DNA of 64,000 nucleotides from Hyphomicrobiales bacterium (GTDB lineage: Bacteria; Pseudomonadota; Alphaproteobacteria; Rhizobiales; Rhizobiaceae). The stretch lies in contig UEGQ01000015.1 in NCBI GenBank assembly GCA_900466005.1, forward strand, positions 235,737 through 299,736, in the 5' to 3' direction. Positions 18,108-26,969 of this stretch are shown one piece after another. A program made the translations under genes and the position numbers. The notes under the pieces are model-generated. The model ran no database searches and had not been told where the DNA came from. It saw only the letters and a program-made list of their open reading frames with translations. How positions within the stretch are numbered: position 1 is the first letter of the stretch; each line of letters begins with the position of its first letter.

Positions 18108-21100
18108 TCAGCCGAAGCGACCGGCGGCGTGGGCGAGCATCGTGTAGACCTTGCCCGTATCCGAAGTCAGGTAGGACTGGGTGACCGTCTTGTCCCGGTC
18201 GGTGCGGGCGACGTCTGCGAGCAGCTTCTCGAAGTCGGCGATGTAGCGGTCGACGGCGACGCGGAATTCCGGCTCGCGGTCGTACTTGCGCTTGATCTCG
18301 TCGAAGGTCTGCTGGCCCTTCAGCGTGTAGAGCCGACGGGTGAAGACGTCGCGCTCGCCGCGCTGGTAGCGCCGCCACAGCTCGACCGAGGCGTCGTGGT
18401 CGATGGCGCGGGCGATATCGACCGAAAGCGAGTTCAGCGATTCCACCATGTGGCGCGGGTTACGGCCGTCTGTCGCGCGCGGTGCCGCTGCCGGCTCGGA
18501 AGCCTTCGGCGGGACGCCGCGGCTCTGCAATCCGCTCGGCTCCTGTTCTTCACGGGAGGCGCCGCGCAGCAGGTCGCTGATCCAGCCTCCGGTCTCCTGC
18601 CTCGCCGGCGTCGTCGAGGCGACGGGCTTCTGCTCCAGCCCGAAGCTGCCGCGAAGGGCAGGGCCTTCGACCGGACGCGGCGGCACCGGCTGTGGCCCGG
18701 GAATGGCGGCAGGTGTCGCGGCGGGGGCGGCGGCTTTCCGCGGCGGCTCGGCCGGACGTGTCTCCACGGCCTTGCGCGCGACGGGTTCGGCGATCTCGAG
18801 CTGCTGGGTGGACCGGCCGACGAGCTGCGAAATGTCCTGCAGCGCCTTGATCTGTTCGGCCACCGCCCGGCGCATCGCAGCCGCGCTCTCCTTGGCCTCT
18901 TCCGGAAGATCGAAGGCGCCGCGCTTCAGTTCGCCACGGGTCGCATCGAGCTCCTTGCGGATGTCCTGGGCCGAACGACGGATCTCGTCGGTGGCGCCGG
19001 AGAAGCGGGTAACCGCCTCCTCGACGGCCTGGCGCATGACCTCCCGCAGGTGGTTGGCGGCACCATCCGACTTGCGGCCGGCTTCGCCGAGCAGCCGTTC
19101 GACGTCTCCGAGCGAGGCGGAGAGCCCGCCACGCAGGCGGTCGGCCAGCTCGCCGGAGCGCTGTTCGGCTTCCGAGAGCGTCTTCTCGATCGACTTGTTG
19201 GCTTCCTCGCCGGCCGAGAGCAACGCGTCGCGCATGTTGGTGGCTGTCGACTGGGCCTGCTTCTCGGTGTCGGACAGGATATTGCCGATATCGGCGAGGG
19301 AGGACTGGATGCTCTGGCGCAGGTTGCCTGCAACCTGACCGGAACGCTGTTCGGCGCGTTCGAAGGCGGATTCGACCATGGAGCCGAGGCCGTGCATCGT
19401 CGTCTCGATCTCTTCCGAACGCTTGACGAGGCCGACCGCAAGGTCGCGCAACGCCTGCTGGCGTTCCTCCAGCGTACCGACGAGGTTCGACTGCGCAGCA
19501 CCGAGAAGCTCGGAGGCCTGGCTCAGCACCTTCGAGTGTTCGCCGAAGCGGCCGACGATCGAGGAAACCTGAGAGAGTGTCTGGTCGGATACGGAGGCGA
19601 GCTTTTCGAGCTTGCCTTCGAGCAGCCGTCCCGAAGTCTGCAGGAGGTCGGCGGCTTGCGCCGTCGTGTCGACGAAGCGCGCCGTCGTCTGGCCGAAGCG
19701 CTCGTCGGCGGCGGCGATGTTCGACGCAGCCTGTTCGACCATTTCGGTGAGTCCGGAATTGCTCTCGGCAAGCCGCTCGATGAGCGTACCGGCCTTCTCG
19801 GCAAGGCTTGCCTCGACGGCGCCGAGCGCCTGGGCGGCGTGCTCCGCGCGCTCGGTCAGGGCATCGAGGACTGCACCATTCTCCGCGCGCAGCCGCTCGG
19901 CGCTTTCGCGCGCTGCCTCGGTGATCCGGTCGGCAGCGACGCGCCCCGTCTCAGCATAATCGGCGACGACGGGCAGGGCCTTCTCGTCGATGATCCGCGA
20001 CAGTTCTGCAGAGCGGCCGGCGAGCATGGAGTTCAGTTCGCGGGTCCGCTCGTCGAGGACGGTGCGGATCGCGTTGCCGCGTGCTTCCAGCGCCTTTTCG
20101 ACCGAGTCCATCGTCGTCGCGAGTTCTTCGGTGTTGCCGGCGAGGGCTTCGCGGATGGCGGCGGCGCGCGTTTCGAGCGTGCTGCTCGCATCGGCGAGCG
20201 TATCGGCAAGCGAGGCGATCCGCGTGTCGACGACCGCTTCGGCTTCCGCGATCTTGCCGGCGATCGCATCGCCGGCTTCCGAGAAGGTGCGGACGACCGA
20301 TGCTGCCTGTCCGACGAGGCGGCTCTGGGTTTCGGCGATACGGTTCGCGAGGTCTTCCGAGCGTTCTTCGACCGCGCGGCTGAACTCGGCGCTGCGGGCG
20401 CCGATCGTGTCGGCGAAGTCGGCGCCGGAGCGGTTGAGAAGCTCGACGGAGCGCATGGCTTCGGTGTCGAGGGCCTGTGCGGCTTCGCCGACGGCGCTAC
20501 GCAGGGCGGCGGCGAGGCCGGCCGCCTTGCCTTCGATCGTCCGGTTCACTGCGTCGAGGCCGATGTTCAGGGCGCGGTCCATGGTCGACAGGCGGTCGTC
20601 GATGACCGCGGTACGGCTGTCGAAGGATTCCGCGACGCGGTTCGTGCCTTCCTCCAGCACGCGCGATACGCGCTCCGCGGCCTGCGAACCGACCCGCTCC
20701 ATGTCCTCGATCTTTTCCGAGAGCTGTGCAGCGAACTTCTCGCCGGCATCGCCCACCCGGCTGTCGACGCCGTCGAGGCCGTCGCGGATGCGATCCTCCA
20801 GCGTGCCGAGGCTGGTCTCGATCTTGCTGCTGGTCTCGTCCAAGCGGGTGGTCATGCCACCGACGGAGCGTTCGACGCGATTGGAGAAGTCGGCGGCCGT
20901 CCTGGTGATCTCGCCGGCGGCTTCGCTGAACTGGCCCGCGATCGACCCCGCCGTCCCGCGGAGCCGTTCTTCGAGCGCCTTGCCGCTTTCGTCGATCGTG
21001 CGGCGCAGGGATGCTTCTTGCTCCTCCAACGACATTTCGAGCATGCCGGTGCTTGCCGCGATGGACGCTCCGAAGGACGTGCCCTGTTCGGCGAGTGTGT

Positions 21101-23747
21101 TTTCGAGCTGCTCGCGGGCTTCCCGCAGGGTGAGGCTGATCGAATTGGTGCGGTCCTCGAGGGTCGCGCGAATGCGATCGTGGTTCTCGCCGAGTGCGTT
21201 GTCGAGGCGTACCACACCGGTGGCGACGCTGTCGGAGATGCGGGTGGCGCCATCCTCGATCGCGCGTTCGACGCGGCTGCTGCCGCCGTCGAGGGTGGAG
21301 GACAGACGTTCGGCGTGGCGGACGAGGGACTCGTCGAGCCGCTGCTGGTTGTCCGCATAGGCGCTGCGGATCGCCTCCGCCTTGTCGGCGAAGGTCGCCT
21401 CGATCTGTCGGTCGGCATCGGCCACCGCTTCGGTGATCGCGGCCGCCCTGCGGTCGAGAACGCTCGACAGGCGGTCTTCCGTGCCCGAGATGGCGTCGAC
21501 GATGGCATCCGCGCGACCGGAGAGGGTCTGGTCGAGCCGCAGGTGACCTTCCGAAAGGGCGGCTGCGATCTGGTGCGTCTTGTCTTCGATCGTGGAGGCG
21601 AGGCGGCTTTCGGTGCCGGAGATCGCATCGACGAGGGCTTCGGCGCGTCCGTCGAGTGTCTGATCCAGGCGCTGCTGGCCTTCAGAAAGGGCGGCGGCGA
21701 TCTGATGGGTCTTGTCCTCAAGCGTCGATGCGAGGCGGTTCTCGGTGCCGGAAATCGCACTCATCAATGCTTCGGCGCGACCGTCGAGAACCTGATCGAG
21801 GCGCTGCTGACCTTCCGAAAGGACCTCGGCGATCTCGCGGCCGCGGGTTTCCAGCGTTTCGGCGAAGCGATCCTGGTTGCCGGCGAGTGCGTTGATGACG
21901 GATTCGGCGCGGCTCGAAAGCGTGTCCTCGAAACGGGTCTGGTTTGAGGCGAGGGCATTGTAGAGTGCGCCGCTGCGCTCCTCCATGATCGCGTCGATCC
22001 GGCTCTGCGCGGCCTTCAGCGTCTCGTCGAGCGCCTGGGCCTTGCTGGCCAGCGCATCAGCGATTTCCTTGGCGCGACCGGCGAGGGCGTCGTCCATCAG
22101 TTCCTGGCCCGTGCCGATCGCCGTCGCAAGCGCGAAGGACTGATCCGTCAGGGTGGAGCCGAGGCGCTCGATGCTGGAGTTGAGAATGCCGTCGATCGCG
22201 TCGGTGCCGCCGCTGACGGTCTCGTTGATCCGGGCGAGGCTCTCCATGAGCTTGCTGTCGAGGCTGCCGGCGCGCTGGTCGAAGGCGCTTGCAAACTCCG
22301 CGACGCGCTCGTCGAAGGCGGCGTTGATCTGGCCGACGGTCGCCTGGAGGCGGTCCTCGAACAGGCCCGAGCGCAGGTCGAGGTCGACGATCGCGTCGTC
22401 GGCGCTGGACTGCAGGCTCCGGCGGAAGTTCGCGCCCTTCTCGTCGAGGGTCGTGTTGAGCTTGCCGAGAACTTCGTCGAGTGAGCTGGTGATGCCGCGC
22501 TCGCCGCTCGTCAGGCTCTCGGCGATCTCGCGGGTGCGTTCGACGAGTGTTTCGTTGAGCTGGCGGGCTCGCTCGTTGAGGGCGGCGTTCAGCTTCTCGG
22601 TGTTGGTGTCGAGCGACGAGGCTCGCGTCTCGAATTCGCCGAGCAGGTCCTGGCCGCGCTGCGCGAGCGTGCTGGTCAATTGCTGCAGGCGCGTGTCGAA
22701 TTCGCTGGCGAGCGAAATGCCGGAGGCGGACAGCGTCTGCACGAGGTTTTCGGTCTTGTTCGAAAGGAGCGTGCCCAGCGACGTCGCTGCCGCGTCGGAT
22801 TTTTCCATCAGCGCCGCCGCGCGGGTGTCGATCAGGGAGGCGAAGGCCTCGCCGGAGGTCGCAAGACGGACGGAGATCTCCTCGGTCGCCAGCGAAAGCT
22901 CTTCCTTCAGCTGTTCGTGAGCGCCGACGATCGAGCTGCGGATGCGCTCGGCGTGGTTGACGATCGCATCGCGCTCGGCGCTCAGTTCCTGGACGAGGCC
23001 GCGTACGCGCAATTCGTTGTCGGTATAGCTGCGCTCGAGTGCCGTCACTTCGGAGTGGACGAGGGTTTCGAGCTCGGTCGCCCGTGCGATCGTGCGTTCG
23101 ATGCCCTCGTTCATCGCCGAGACTTCCCGGCGAACGGCCTGGCCGACCGTCATGATGCGCTCGGAGGCGATCGTCTCCGGCTCGGAAAGACGAAGGGCGA
23201 CTTCGGCCATCGAACGGGCGGCGTTGCGCAGGTCACGGGCGCGCGCCATCATGATCGAGAAGGCGAAGATCAGCAGAACGGGGATGACCGTGCCGAGGAA
23301 AATGGCGACGAGACCGGGGACCGCCGTGGTGCCGGGCGCGCCCGATGTATCCCAGAGCTGGTCGCCATAGAGAAGTTGTGCCAGCCCGAGCGCACACACG
23401 ACCCAGAGGATCGAGACGATCGCGGCATTGCGCAGCGCAGCGCGCATCGAAGCGCCTTCGAGCGACTTCATGATCATGGCCGGGCTACGGCGGGAGGCGT
23501 CGTTGGCCGGTTCGAACACCGGCGACTTCGGCGCGTTTTCGGAACCGAGTTCCGCGGAGCGGATCGCCTTCCTGGCGGGGGCGGGGCGTTGCTGGGTCTT
23601 GCCGGACACTTTGCTCTCCCGAGCGTCAGGCGCCTTGGCATGCTGCGGCGCCGAGGTTTCTTCCTCGTCGAAATCGATCCGCAATGCCGCTTCGAGAGCC
23701 TGAAAGGCGCTTTCGTCAATCGACTCGTTGGTCTTCTTGTTCGCCAT
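18108..23747 (-). CDS. rgsE: Giant membrane-anchored coiled-coil protein, GPR/RgsE-like growth-pole ring protein
   Basis: At 1879 residues this is by far the largest gene here. It has an acidic N-terminal region (1-100), two membrane spans (about 107-127 and 142-167), then some 1,400 residues of almost uninterrupted amphipathic helix with apolipoprotein-like hendecad repeats. A proline/alanine-rich linker follows, and then a conserved globular C-terminus (from about 1750). Size, two N-terminal spans and apolipoprotein-like repeats match Agrobacterium GPR (growth pole ring) and S. meliloti RgsE, which organise unipolar growth; identification is by architecture. I start at ATG 23747 (MANKKTNE). 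A frame 93 codons longer (from 24026) looks non-coding. It is monocistronic, ending at a strong terminator. Confidence 0.8.
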   Translation of the reverse strand: MANKKTNESIDESAFQALEAALRIDFDEEETSAPQHAKAPDARESKVSGKTQQRPAPARKAIRSAELGSENAPKSPVFEPANDASRRSPAMIMKSLEGASMRAALRNAAIVSILWVVCALGLAQLLYGDQLWDTSGAPGTTAVPGLVAIFLGTVIPVLLIFAFSIMMARARDLRNAARSMAEVALRLSEPETIASERIMTVGQAVRREVSAMNEGIERTIARATELETLVHSEVTALERSYTDNELRVRGLVQELSAERDAIVNHAERIRSSIVGAHEQLKEELSLATEEISVRLATSGEAFASLIDTRAAALMEKSDAAATSLGTLLSNKTENLVQTLSASGISLASEFDTRLQQLTSTLAQRGQDLLGEFETRASSLDTNTEKLNAALNERARQLNETLVERTREIAESLTSGERGITSSLDEVLGKLNTTLDEKGANFRRSLQSSADDAIVDLDLRSGLFEDRLQATVGQINAAFDERVAEFASAFDQRAGSLDSKLMESLARINETVSGGTDAIDGILNSSIERLGSTLTDQSFALATAIGTGQELMDDALAGRAKEIADALASKAQALDETLKAAQSRIDAIMEERSGALYNALASNQTRFEDTLSSRAESVINALAGNQDRFAETLETRGREIAEVLSEGQQRLDQVLDGRAEALMSAISGTENRLASTLEDKTHQIAAALSEGQQRLDQTLDGRAEALVDAISGTESRLASTIEDKTHQIAAALSEGHLRLDQTLSGRADAIVDAISGTEDRLSSVLDRRAAAITEAVADADRQIEATFADKAEAIRSAYADNQQRLDESLVRHAERLSSTLDGGSSRVERAIEDGATRISDSVATGVVRLDNALGENHDRIRATLEDRTNSISLTLREAREQLENTLAEQGTSFGASIAASTGMLEMSLEEQEASLRRTIDESGKALEERLRGTAGSIAGQFSEAAGEITRTAADFSNRVERSVGGMTTRLDETSSKIETSLGTLEDRIRDGLDGVDSRVGDAGEKFAAQLSEKIEDMERVGSQAAERVSRVLEEGTNRVAESFDSRTAVIDDRLSTMDRALNIGLDAVNRTIEGKAAGLAAALRSAVGEAAQALDTEAMRSVELLNRSGADFADTIGARSAEFSRAVEERSEDLANRIAETQSRLVGQAASVVRTFSEAGDAIAGKIAEAEAVVDTRIASLADTLADASSTLETRAAAIREALAGNTEELATTMDSVEKALEARGNAIRTVLDERTRELNSMLAGRSAELSRIIDEKALPVVADYAETGRVAADRITEAARESAERLRAENGAVLDALTERAEHAAQALGAVEASLAEKAGTLIERLAESNSGLTEMVEQAASNIAAADERFGQTTARFVDTTAQAADLLQTSGRLLEGKLEKLASVSDQTLSQVSSIVGRFGEHSKVLSQASELLGAAQSNLVGTLEERQQALRDLAVGLVKRSEEIETTMHGLGSMVESAFERAEQRSGQVAGNLRQSIQSSLADIGNILSDTEKQAQSTATNMRDALLSAGEEANKSIEKTLSEAEQRSGELADRLRGGLSASLGDVERLLGEAGRKSDGAANHLREVMRQAVEEAVTRFSGATDEIRRSAQDIRKELDATRGELKRGAFDLPEEAKESAAAMRRAVAEQIKALQDISQLVGRSTQQLEIAEPVARKAVETRPAEPPRKAAAPAATPAAIPGPQPVPPRPVEGPALRGSFGLEQKPVASTTPARQETGGWISDLLRGASREEQEPSGLQSRGVPPKASEPAAAPRATDGRNPRHMVESLNSLSVDIARAIDHDASVELWRRYQRGERDVFTRRLYTLKGQQTFDEIKRKYDREPEFRVAVDRYIADFEKLLADVARTDRDKTVTQSYLTSDTGKVYTMLAHAAGRFG
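21481..21876 (-). repeat. Three tandem 132-bp repeats inside the coiled-coil gene
   Basis: Near-identical units begin at 21481, 21613 and 21745, each 132 bp or 44 residues, an exact multiple of the 11-residue hendecad. They encode ISGTE-RLAS--EDKTHQIAAALSEG--RLDQTL-GRA-A. The high DNA identity suggests recent duplication, and the copy number may vary among strains. Confidence 0.8.
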
Positions 23748-24216
23748 AGGGTTACGCCTCGCTACGCATACCAGGCCGATCCGGTCGCCTTGCCCTCGCA
23801 ACTTCGCTAGGGGCCACCGATCGGCCGAACTCGGGACCTTCCCGCTGCCGCCACGCCACGGGAAATCCCCTTGCAGACAAGGCCGGAATGCCCGCTTCTT
23901 CAAGCGTCGATGAAAAGCTTCCTTATCATCATCCGACCTCCGGGCAAAGCTTTGCAGCCTATGCCCCTCATATCCGTATCGTAGTGACACATTCGGGTAT
24001 GCGTTACAATTAACCGGTCCCGGCATCCCCAGGACTGCTCGTTGTTGTTAACAGTTATTTTACGGATTGCGCATGCGAAAAGCCTGCAATGCCGGGCATT
24101 TAGGGGATGTTAACCATAGTGACAGGTTTTCCCGCCGGACGAGCAGGAACTTAAGCTGTTGGCGGCGGATTTCAACCAAGGATCGTTGCCGGGTGTACGT
24201 AAGGGAGGTGGCCGTC
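23748..24216. other. 469-nt intergenic region between divergent rgsE and the HPt-like gene
   Basis: No convincing gene is present. The stretch holds three TTAAC motifs (24010-24014, 24048-24052, 24110-24114), the second as TTAA-N7-TTTA. These resemble CtrA half-sites, but none is a full TTAA-N7-TTAA box. Promoters for both neighbours must lie here, though I cannot place them with confidence. Confidence 0.4.
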
Positions 24217-24594
24217 ATGGCACGTGCGGAGATATCGGAACTTCCTTCGGAGGAAGGACAGGGCGGCAGACGCTGTCGGTGGCGAGCGAGGCCGGTCGAC
24301 CTCGTCTATCTGGCCGCGAAGACGCGCGCCGACCGCGCGACCGAAGCCGAAGTCTTGCAGGCATTCGCAAGCCAGGTCCGGCAATGCCTGCGATCACTGG
24401 TGCCGGGTGGCGACGCGGCCGCCAACAGGACGGCGGCGGCGCGGCTGAGAGCTGCGGCCCTTGCCGTCGGCGCCTTCGCGCTGTCGGCGACGGCGGAAGC
24501 GGTCGAGAGAGACGGTGCGGACACCGATGCGATCGAATCCGTCTACTCGCGCGTCATCGAAGCGGAAAACTTCGTCTCGGGGCTTTGTCGCTGA
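24217..24594 (+). CDS. Small HPt-like protein lacking the phosphorylatable histidine
   Basis: The 125-residue protein has a helical C-terminal half (AAARLRAAALAVGAFALSATAEAVE) that follows the HPt pattern H-x-LKGxAxxxGAxxLxxxxxxLE. However, alanine or arginine replaces the phospho-histidine and lysine-glycine residues. A phosphotransfer role is therefore unlikely; a docking or inhibitory role is possible. ATG 24217 has GGGAGG 8 nt upstream; the frame is open 50 codons further but without RBS. Divergent from the growth-pole gene. The HPt similarity is by eye. Confidence 0.65.
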   Translation: MARAEISELPSEEGQGGRRCRWRARPVDLVYLAAKTRADRATEAEVLQAFASQVRQCLRSLVPGGDAAANRTAAARLRAAALAVGAFALSATAEAVERDGADTDAIESVYSRVIEAENFVSGLCR

Positions 24595-24766
24595 GGGGCA
24601 TTGCGCAAGCGATTGCCGTGAACCCGGTCGCACACGTCGCGGCATTTCGGCGGTGCGACACACAGTCTCGTGAAGGAGCCCATTCCGGCGGCCTGGAAAT
24701 GTTGACTGGTCCGGGATTTTCGTGAATGACTTCGGCCGTCTTTCAATAGCCTATCTGGATGCCCCC

Positions 24767-25087
24767 ATGACCAAGCTGAACATCATCGCGTTCGACGGCA
24801 CGCGTTTCGAGATCGATGCCGCCGACGGCTCCACTGTGATGGAGAATGCGGTGCGCAATTCCGTCCCCGGCATCGAGGCAGAGTGCGGCGGCGCCTGCGC
24901 CTGCGCGACCTGTCACGTCTATGTCGACGAGGCTTGGACCGAGGCGGTCGGGGCACCTTCGGCCATGGAAGAGGATATGCTCGACTTCGCCGTCGACGTT
25001 CAGCCGAACTCGCGTCTCTCCTGTCAGATCAAGGTGACGCCGGCGCTCGATGGTCTCGTCGTGAAGGTTCCCGAGCGCCAGGGCTGA
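24767..25087 (+). CDS. 2Fe-2S ferredoxin (adrenodoxin type)
   Basis: A 106-residue soluble electron carrier. The cluster ligands are visible as C-x5-C-x2-C ([14 protein letters not shown]) with the fourth cysteine in RLSCQIKV, the vertebrate/ISC-type pattern rather than plant-type. [11 protein letters not shown] at 24767 matches the usual family start; an upstream GTG at 24722 would add 15 residues. It probably serves iron-sulfur assembly or an oxygenase. No partner gene is adjacent. Confidence 0.9.
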   Translation: MTKLNIIAFDGTRFEIDAADGSTVMENAVRNSVPGIEAECGGACACATCHVYVDEAWTEAVGAPSAMEEDMLDFAVDVQPNSRLSCQIKVTPALDGLVVKVPERQG

Positions 25088-25097
25088 GCAGCAGACA

Positions 25098-25135
25098 AAA
25101 AAAGGCCTCGCTCATCGTGCGTCGAGGAGCGAGGC
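25098..25135 (-). terminator. Intrinsic terminator (minus strand)
   Basis: Stem arms at 25105-25113 and 25127-25135 form 9 perfect pairs, with seven As at 25097-25103 that read as a T-tract on the minus strand. On the plus strand the stem is followed by purines, so it should stop minus-strand RNA, presumably the small RNA candidate. Confidence 0.8.
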
Positions 25136-25240
25136 AAGGGGGGCGCACCGCCAACAGGCGAGGGAGGAGACACCTGCTACCCGAAGATGCGCCGGGGAGA
25201 ACCTGACAGACCCGAATCCGGCCGGATAAACTCTCTTTGA
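25098..25240 (-). ncRNA. Candidate trans-acting small RNA with anti-Shine-Dalgarno loop (alpha-r14/NfeR1-like)
   Basis: Minus-strand transcript predicted from a TATACG -10 (25252-25247) to a strong terminator. The terminator is a 9-bp stem, GCCTCGCTC/GAGCGAGGC, followed by seven Ts (ending near 25098). The T-run lies only on the minus-strand side, yet the nearest minus-strand gene ends 250 nt away. An internal hairpin (25155-25176) shows loop UCUCCUCCCU on a 6-bp stem, which is complementary to ribosome-binding sites, the feature of rhizobial alpha-r14/NfeR1 RNAs. A 12-bp palindrome, ATCCGGCCGGAT, lies near the 5' end. Family membership is inferred. Confidence 0.55.
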
Positions 25241-25384
25241 TCACACGTATAATTCCGTTTTTTAGCAAGTTCTACTGTTAGAAATAGCAGGTTATTCACA
25301 GGGTGAAACGCAAGTTCCACTCAAGTTTGACGGGGAAAAGCAGGCTTTTCTGGAGGGTGAAGGGCGCGCGGACGGCCGAAAGCG

Positions 25385-26002
25385 TCAGGGTTTCCGCTTC
25401 GATCGGTAGTTGAGAATGCGAATCATCCGCTTCTCGAAATTCGCAGCCTCGACGCGGTCGAACCGCATCTGGTCCTTGTCATGGGCGTTGATGATCCGGT
25501 CGGTGGTTTCGGCGACCTTGATCTCCATGGCCAGGCAATCGCTCTGCGGGCGCAAGCCCTTCAGGCTCGTTTCCAGCTTGCGTGCGTATTGACGAGCGAT
25601 TTCCGCATGCCGCTCCTCATGCCGGCGGATATCACTGGAAAGCGCATCCCAGATCAGCGCGAGGTCCTTCCCGGCACGCTTGCGGTTCTTCCATTTCGGC
25701 AGGACGAGCTGGGTCTTCAGCGTCACCTTGGCGGAGCTGACGCGGCAGCGGCCGCCGGACTCGACATAGGTCACGTCTCCGCCGAAACGGATGCGCGTGG
25801 CGCCGGGATGGCGGGCGCCCGTCGACATCGTATAGGGACCCCGCCGCTCCAGTTCACGGTCGAGATCCTGGGCGGTCGTGCCGCCGATCTGGAAATAGCT
25901 GACCGTCTTGTGGACGATCGTCTCGGCGGTCGCCTGGCCGCTCAGGAGGGCGAGGATTGCCGCGACGGAAACGAGATACCGGGGGCGGCGCGCAATCTTC
26001 AT
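25385..26002 (-). CDS. Secreted DUF922 protein with HExxH zinc-protease-like motif
   Basis: A 205-residue protein with a signal peptide (SVAAILALLSGQATA-E). The body fits DUF922: an N-terminal YFQIGGTTAQDLDRELERRGP segment, and RRHEERHAEIARQYA, where HEERH is a metalloprotease-like HExxH. A downstream glutamate ligand is not certain. Expected in the periplasm. It diverges from folP across a 100-nt gap. Peptidase activity is inferred from the motif only. Confidence 0.75.
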   Translation of the reverse strand: MKIARRPRYLVSVAAILALLSGQATAETIVHKTVSYFQIGGTTAQDLDRELERRGPYTMSTGARHPGATRIRFGGDVTYVESGGRCRVSSAKVTLKTQLVLPKWKNRKRAGKDLALIWDALSSDIRRHEERHAEIARQYARKLETSLKGLRPQSDCLAMEIKVAETTDRIINAHDKDQMRFDRVEAANFEKRMIRILNYRSKRKP

Positions 26003-26102
26003 GCTGGATATCCGCTATGTTGTATTCGATAGGACCTTGGGGCATAGGCCCGGCAAGTGCAATATCGCACATGTATCTTTTTTCGCTTCGGGAGGATTCG
26101 CC

Positions 26103-26969
26103 GTGACGATGCAGGCAGGCAGAACGGACTGGCTTCTCGCCCACGGGCGTCAGCTCGATCTCTCGCGCGGGCGGCTGATGGCGATCGTCAACGTCACGCC
26201 GGATTCGTTTTCCGACGGCGGACAGCATTTCGGCGTCGAAAGTGCCGTCGCTCATGGTCTGCGGTGCCTCGAGGAAGGGGCGGACATTCTCGACATCGGC
26301 GGCGAATCCACTCGGCCCGGCGCGGTCGAAGTCTCTCCCGCCGAAGAGCAGGACCGCATCCTGCCGGTGATCGAACGGCTGGTACGCGAGCGCGATGCGC
26401 TGATTTCGGTCGATACCTACCGTGCGGAAACGGCGCGGCTCGCGATTGCCGCCGGCGCCCACATCGTCAACGATGTGCACGGGCTGCAGCGTGAGCCCGA
26501 TATCGCAAGGGTGGCGGCGGAGACGGGGGCAGGGCTTTGCATCATGCACACGGGCCGCGGTCGCGAGAAGCTCCCCGACATGATCGAGGATCAGTTCCTC
26601 TTCCTGACGCGTTCGCTGGAGATTGCGGAGGCGGCCGGCATCGCGCGCGGCGCGATCGTTCTCGATCCGGGCTTCGGCTTCGCCAAGGAAACCGAAGCGG
26701 AAAATGTCGAGCTCATGGCCCGCCTCGATGAACTGAAGGCTTTTGGTCTGCCGCTTCTCGTCGGGACCTCTCGCAAGCGCTTCCTCGGGACGATCACCGG
26801 CCGCAGCACACCGGAGCGTGATGCGGCGACTGCGGCGACGACGGTGCTGCTCCGCATGAAGGGTGCAGCCGTTTTTCGGGTCCATAATGTCGCGATCAAC
26901 AGGGACATGCTCGCGGTTACAGATGCCATTCTGGAGGCCGAACGGCAGGTGAAGGCGGGTGAACGGTGA
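26103..26969 (+). CDS. folP: Dihydropteroate synthase
   Basis: Joins p-aminobenzoate to hydroxymethyl-dihydropterin diphosphate, the sulfonamide-sensitive step of folate synthesis. The 288-residue TIM barrel shows NVTPDSFSDGG (30-40), DIGGESTRPGA (64-74), VDTYRAETA, HIVNDVHG, LDPGFGFAKE and GTSRKRFLG. I chose GTG 26103 because GGAGGA lies 6 nt upstream; ATG 26109 is 12 nt away. It overlaps folK by 4 nt. The folB gene that often lies between these two is absent. Confidence 0.95.
   Translation: MTMQAGRTDWLLAHGRQLDLSRGRLMAIVNVTPDSFSDGGQHFGVESAVAHGLRCLEEGADILDIGGESTRPGAVEVSPAEEQDRILPVIERLVRERDALISVDTYRAETARLAIAAGAHIVNDVHGLQREPDIARVAAETGAGLCIMHTGRGREKLPDMIEDQFLFLTRSLEIAEAAGIARGAIVLDPGFGFAKETEAENVELMARLDELKAFGLPLLVGTSRKRFLGTITGRSTPERDAATAATTVLLRMKGAAVFRVHNVAINRDMLAVTDAILEAERQVKAGER

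Noticed and set aside
18060..21947. 1295-codon plus-strand frame across the coiled-coil gene
   Set aside because: Its composition mirrors the hendecad repeats of the real minus-strand gene; no domain is recognisable.
23748..24026. 93-residue N-terminal extension of the growth-pole protein
   Set aside because: Extension is compositionally unlike the gene, and MANKKTNE at 23747 is a natural start; no membrane or coiled-coil signal is added.
25292..25300. TTATTCACA, an exact DnaA-box match
   Set aside because: A single 9-mer with one free position is expected about twice by chance in 64 kb, and there is no cluster or origin context.
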